From assembly GCA_001931535.1 (NCBI GenBank), contig CP016211.1:9966377-10030376 (forward strand): DNA of 64,000 nt. Reading direction: 5' to 3'. This DNA is from Minicystis rosea. Its GTDB lineage: Bacteria; Myxococcota_A; Polyangia; Polyangiales; Polyangiaceae. Below, piece after piece: positions 61,345-64,000 of this stretch. Under the pieces are notes generated by a model. The model made no database searches and was not told the DNA's origin. It saw nothing but the letters and a program-made list of their open reading frames with translations. Each line of letters begins with the position of its first letter. Position 1 is the first letter of the stretch. The position numbers were made by a program, and so were the translations under genes.

Positions 61345-62418
61345 ATGGCCCGGAGCACGACGAGCAAGGCGATCCTCGGCGCAGCGCTCGCCGCGGGCGC
61401 CGTCGCGCTCTCGGCGAGGCCCGCGCTCGCACACGAGGTCGGTCTCTCACGCGGGACCTTCAGCGCCGAAGGCACGGGCGTGCGTGCCGAGGTCGCCTTC
61501 GCGCGGAAGGAGCTTGCCTCACTCGTCGCGGGGCTCGACGCCGATCACGACGGCTCGCTCACCCAAACCGAGATCGATGGAGCGCGTGACTCGATCCAGG
61601 GCGCCGTCGTCGGTCGCTTCAAGGTCATGGGCGACGGCGTCCCCTGCCCCGGCCGGCTCGAGCACGTCGAGCTGGCCGAGCAGGACGGCGTCACCATCGG
61701 CGCGATCTACCGCTGCGCCCGCCGTCCCAAAGAGGCGACCGTCACCGTCACGTTGCTCGACGATCTCGCCTTCGGACACCGCCACTTGGTGCGCGCCCTC
61801 GCCGCGACCGGCCCGCTCGATCTGGTGCTCTCGCAGCGCGTCCCGACCTTCTCGTTCCCATTGCCGCCCGATCCCGGCGGAGCCTCGAGCACCACGTCTT
61901 CGGGCGCGCGCCCGCTCCTCCGTGAAGGCTTCCTGCGCACCGTGACGGCGTGGCCGCTGCCCGTCTTTCTGATCGGTCTGCTCGCGCGCGCCTCGGATCG
62001 CCGCGCCGTCTTCACGTCCGCCGCTGCCTTCACGGCCGCGCTGCTCGTTGGGCTCCTCGCTTCCGCGCTCGGTCTCTTCACGCCGAGCCCGCGCGCAGTC
62101 GCGATCGCCGTCGCCGTTTCGCTCGCGTATGTCGGCATCGACAACCTCGCGGGCTCGCGGCGCGCATGGATCGCGTTGCCCTTCGGCGTCGTGCACGGCC
62201 TCGGTGGTGCGGCTGCGTTTCGCGCGCTCGATGCGCCGATCGGCGGGCTCGCCGCCTTCGTCGCCGGTGTCTTCGCGGCGGTGTCGATGTTCATCGCGCT
62301 CCTCGCCGCCGCGCGGAGGTCGCTCGCCGCGCGCCCTGCGCTCGAGGCGCGCAGCACCTTCGCGATCGGCATCGCCGTCGTCACCGCGAGCATGTTCGCG
62401 CTGCGCGCCGCATTCTAA
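61345..62418 (+). CDS. HupE/UreJ-like membrane protein with EF-hand-like loop
   Basis: The 357-aa product has a signal peptide (to A-L-A-H-E) and an extracytoplasmic domain of about 150 residues containing a canonical EF-hand loop D-A-D-H-D-G-S-L-T-Q-T-E. About six membrane helices follow (P-L-P-V-F-L-I-G-L-L; F-G-V-V-H-G-L-G; S-M-F-I-A-L-L). The helix part matches the HupE/UreJ_2 family, proposed metal (Ni/Co) transport-related proteins. The calcium site is predicted from sequence only. The stop overlaps by four bases the stop of the opposing small gene. Confidence 0.75.
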   Translation: MARSTTSKAILGAALAAGAVALSARPALAHEVGLSRGTFSAEGTGVRAEVAFARKELASLVAGLDADHDGSLTQTEIDGARDSIQGAVVGRFKVMGDGVPCPGRLEHVELAEQDGVTIGAIYRCARRPKEATVTVTLLDDLAFGHRHLVRALAATGPLDLVLSQRVPTFSFPLPPDPGGASSTTSSGARPLLREGFLRTVTAWPLPVFLIGLLARASDRRAVFTSAAAFTAALLVGLLASALGLFTPSPRAVAIAVAVSLAYVGIDNLAGSRRAWIALPFGVVHGLGGAAAFRALDAPIGGLAAFVAGVFAAVSMFIALLAAARRSLAARPALEARSTFAIGIAVVTASMFALRAAF

Positions 62419-62810
62419 TCCTTGCCGCCGTAGCGAACCGCGTTCGGATCGACCAGCGGCGGAGGCATCGGCCCGCCCGCCTCGGGCATCGCGATTTCGT
62501 GCAGGCGTGCGGGCTCGCCGGGAGCGGGCGCTTCATGCGCGCTCGGCGGTGGGAACGCGCTCCGCGCCCGTGGCGGCGCCGGTACGTACATGCGCGGCGT
62601 GCGAATGCTCCGCGCCACGGCCGCGATCTCGGGGAGCTCCGTCGCGAGCCGCTCGACAAACAGCGCGCGCGCGGCATCATCGGGGGTAGGCGCGGTGGCG
62701 TTCGCAGCACGGAGGGCCGCCCAGAGCTCGTAATACCAAGCCGAGAGCGAGGCATGCGCTTCCAAGAGGTCCCGTACCGTCTCCTCGGACACGATGACGT
62801 TCTTGCCCAT
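62415..62810 (-). CDS. Small protein of unknown function
   Basis: The 131-aa product has a helical N-terminal half (V-S-E-E-T-V-R-D-L-L-E-A-H-A-S-L-S-A-W-Y-Y-E-L-W-A-A-L-R-A-A) and a Pro-rich, probably disordered C-terminal half ending P-N-A-V-R-Y-G-G-K-D. No signal peptide. It is divergent from the EEP-family gene with 14 bases between starts. I recognise no family. Confidence 0.7.
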   Translation of the reverse strand: MGKNVIVSEETVRDLLEAHASLSAWYYELWAALRAANATAPTPDDAARALFVERLATELPEIAAVARSIRTPRMYVPAPPRARSAFPPPSAHEAPAPGEPARLHEIAMPEAGGPMPPPLVDPNAVRYGGKD

Positions 62811-62824
62811 GGGCGGGATGAACC

Positions 62825-63784
62825 ATGAGCGCCGAGGCGCCTCTCGATGGGCGGGCGCGCACGCTGCGTCTCGTCACCTACAACGTCCGGTACTTCGGGC
62901 ACCTCACGCGCGGCATCGCCTCCACCGGCTCGGCCTTCAGCCGCATCGCGCGCGCGCTCGCGACGCTCGATCCGCTGCCCGACCTCGTCTGCCTCCAGGA
63001 GGTCGAGACGCAGTCCCTGCGGGCCACCAGCGCGAACCGCCTCTGGCACCCGCAGGAGACGCAGCTCGAGCGCATCATGACCGAGCTGCACGCCGCCCTC
63101 GCCCTGCAGAAGCGGGCGGAGCGCTACACCGCCTATTACTTCCCCGCGCACACGTATCGGCTCACGTCGCGGACCAACATCTACACCACCGGCCTCGCGG
63201 TGATCGCGCGCGACACCTTCACCATCGGCCACCACAACGCGCACAAGCCGCACGACATCACCCACCGCCAGCGCGTGCGCAACCTGAAGCAGACCCGCAT
63301 CTGCGCGCACGTCTCCTTCGTCCACGAGAGCGGCTTCACCTTCGACGTCTTCAACACGCACCTGAGCCTCCCGAGCGTGTTCTCGCGCGAGTTCTGGACG
63401 GGCGACGCCCGCATGGGCTTCGCCCCCAACCAACTCGCCGAGGCGCGCACGCTGGCCGACTTCGTCGCGAAGGAGCAGCGGAGCCCGCATTTCGTGGTCG
63501 TCGGCGATTTCAATTCACTGCCCGGCTCGCCGGTCGATCGCTACCTGCGCAAGGAGCGCGGCTTCGTCGACGCCTTCTCGCACGTGCGCCAGCTGAGCGA
63601 GGAAGCTTCCCGCGCGCACGCCACCGCCGGCTTCCTCAACCTGCGCATGCACCTCGATCACGTGTATTCGTCGCCCCTCCTCGAGTGGCTCGACTTCGAC
63701 GGGACGATGCCTTTCGGCGAGCTCGGCGGCTTCGCGGGCCTCTCCGATCACGTCCCTTTGATCGCCCGCTTCCGCATCCCCTGA
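62825..63784 (+). CDS. Endonuclease/exonuclease/phosphatase (EEP) family protein
   Basis: The 319-aa product carries the EEP catalytic motifs: T-Y-N-V-R-Y-F-G, D-L-V-C-L-Q-E-V-E, F-N-T-H-L-S, V-V-V-G-D-F-N-S-L and L-S-D-H-V-P-L. Mg-dependent phosphodiester hydrolysis is expected on nucleic acid or a phospholipid/sphingolipid-type substrate. No signal peptide is seen. The ATG is assigned by homology to the family start. Confidence 0.88.
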   Translation: MSAEAPLDGRARTLRLVTYNVRYFGHLTRGIASTGSAFSRIARALATLDPLPDLVCLQEVETQSLRATSANRLWHPQETQLERIMTELHAALALQKRAERYTAYYFPAHTYRLTSRTNIYTTGLAVIARDTFTIGHHNAHKPHDITHRQRVRNLKQTRICAHVSFVHESGFTFDVFNTHLSLPSVFSREFWTGDARMGFAPNQLAEARTLADFVAKEQRSPHFVVVGDFNSLPGSPVDRYLRKERGFVDAFSHVRQLSEEASRAHATAGFLNLRMHLDHVYSSPLLEWLDFDGTMPFGELGGFAGLSDHVPLIARFRIP

Positions 63785-63840
63785 CGCGCGTCTTGCGATG
63801 GGCGCGCCGTTCGTCGATGCTCGGAAGAAGCGGGTGACGC

Positions 63841-64000
63841 ATGCAATCGAGATCGCACGACAGCGATGGCACCTCGATCACGGTTCGGCCCCTGACCGTC
63901 CCGCTCCCCGACGCGCTCGATCCCCTCATCATCGCCGGCGCCCCCGAGGAGTCCTACACGCTCATCGGCTTCTCGCTGCTGCTCCCGTATCTGGAGCCGT
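63841..64000 (+). CDS. Probable metal-dependent hydrolase, 3' end outside window
   Basis: Fifty-three codons are visible, starting M-Q-S-R-S-H-D-S-D. The stretch I-T-V-R-P-L-T-V-P-L-P-D-A-L-D-P and then T-L-I-G-F-S-L-L-L-P-Y-L-E-P resembles the start of the metal-dependent hydrolase family PF10118, where a short strand precedes an S-L-x-x-P-x-x-E active-site helix. The metal ligands lie outside the window, so this rests on the first 50 residues only. Confidence 0.5.
   Translation, partial: MQSRSHDSDGTSITVRPLTVPLPDALDPLIIAGAPEESYTLIGFSLLLPYLEP

Noticed and set aside
1..64000. Searches by eye for tRNA, rRNA, CRISPR arrays and prophage genes.
   Set aside because: No cloverleaf, rRNA block, spaced direct repeats or phage structural motifs were seen.

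Overview
The window is a GC-rich (about 70%) bacterial chromosome segment. I read it as Myxococcota, most likely class Polyangia. The reasons are very large TPR proteins, many lipoproteins with Gly/Ser/Thr-rich linkers after the lipobox, a zinc-ribbon/TPR giant, an AgmX/PglI-type C-terminal domain, an IgGFc-binding-domain lipoprotein, a VWA lipoprotein and an SBBP-type propeller lipoprotein. Codon bias leaves very long open antisense frames opposite many genes; I treat these as shadows. I see no rRNA, tRNA, CRISPR array, prophage or complete insertion sequence.

Left part (1-16.4 kb): two tandem, overlapping giant TPR genes on the minus strand, the first running off the left edge. Then come a broken VKOR-like fragment, a PHA-system protein, a PpiC-type isomerase and a divergent 1260-aa zinc-ribbon/TPR membrane protein. 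A compact VOC-ArsR-AHSA1 operon follows, with a perfect operator palindrome lying inside its promoter.

16.4-32.8 kb: nitronate monooxygenase and a divergent LysR regulator; an FAD-dependent carotenoid/retinol-type oxidoreductase; a minus-strand run rhomboid - lipoprotein - MlaE permease - lipoprotein; cysS; a CbpA-type J-protein; a small MITE-like element beside a GlsB/YeaQ gene; a luciferase-like oxidoreductase; an uncharacterised gene pair; surface lipoproteins; methionine aminopeptidase; and an HTH-only LysR protein.

32.9-44.7 kb: an OmpR-type two-component system whose kinase has a Pro/His-rich sensor loop; a repeat-rich gene-free stretch; the 3' half of an effector-associated trypsin-like peptidase; an MMPL exporter overlapping a PAP2/Aur1-like lipid enzyme; a Fis-type regulator; a secreted tandem-repeat protein; an intradiol-dioxygenase-fold protein; a cytochrome-c-like lipoprotein; a PP2C phosphatase; and a gap with little in it.

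44.7-64 kb: a papain-like peptidase; a DUF4175-like membrane protein coupled to an HExxH peptidase; an OmpA-family lipoprotein; the IgGFc lipoprotein; a SIMPL-domain protein; a PilT-like ATPase with a duplicated N-domain; a VWA lipoprotein coupled to a GNAT enzyme; pyrK-pyrD; an LprI-like lipoprotein; a HupE-like membrane protein; a small protein of unknown function; an EEP-family nuclease/phosphatase; and the start of a likely metal-dependent hydrolase. Most of this is chromosomal housekeeping and cell-surface material. The accessory signals are the MITE-like element, a dispersed palindrome at three loci, large inverted repeats and gene remnants.
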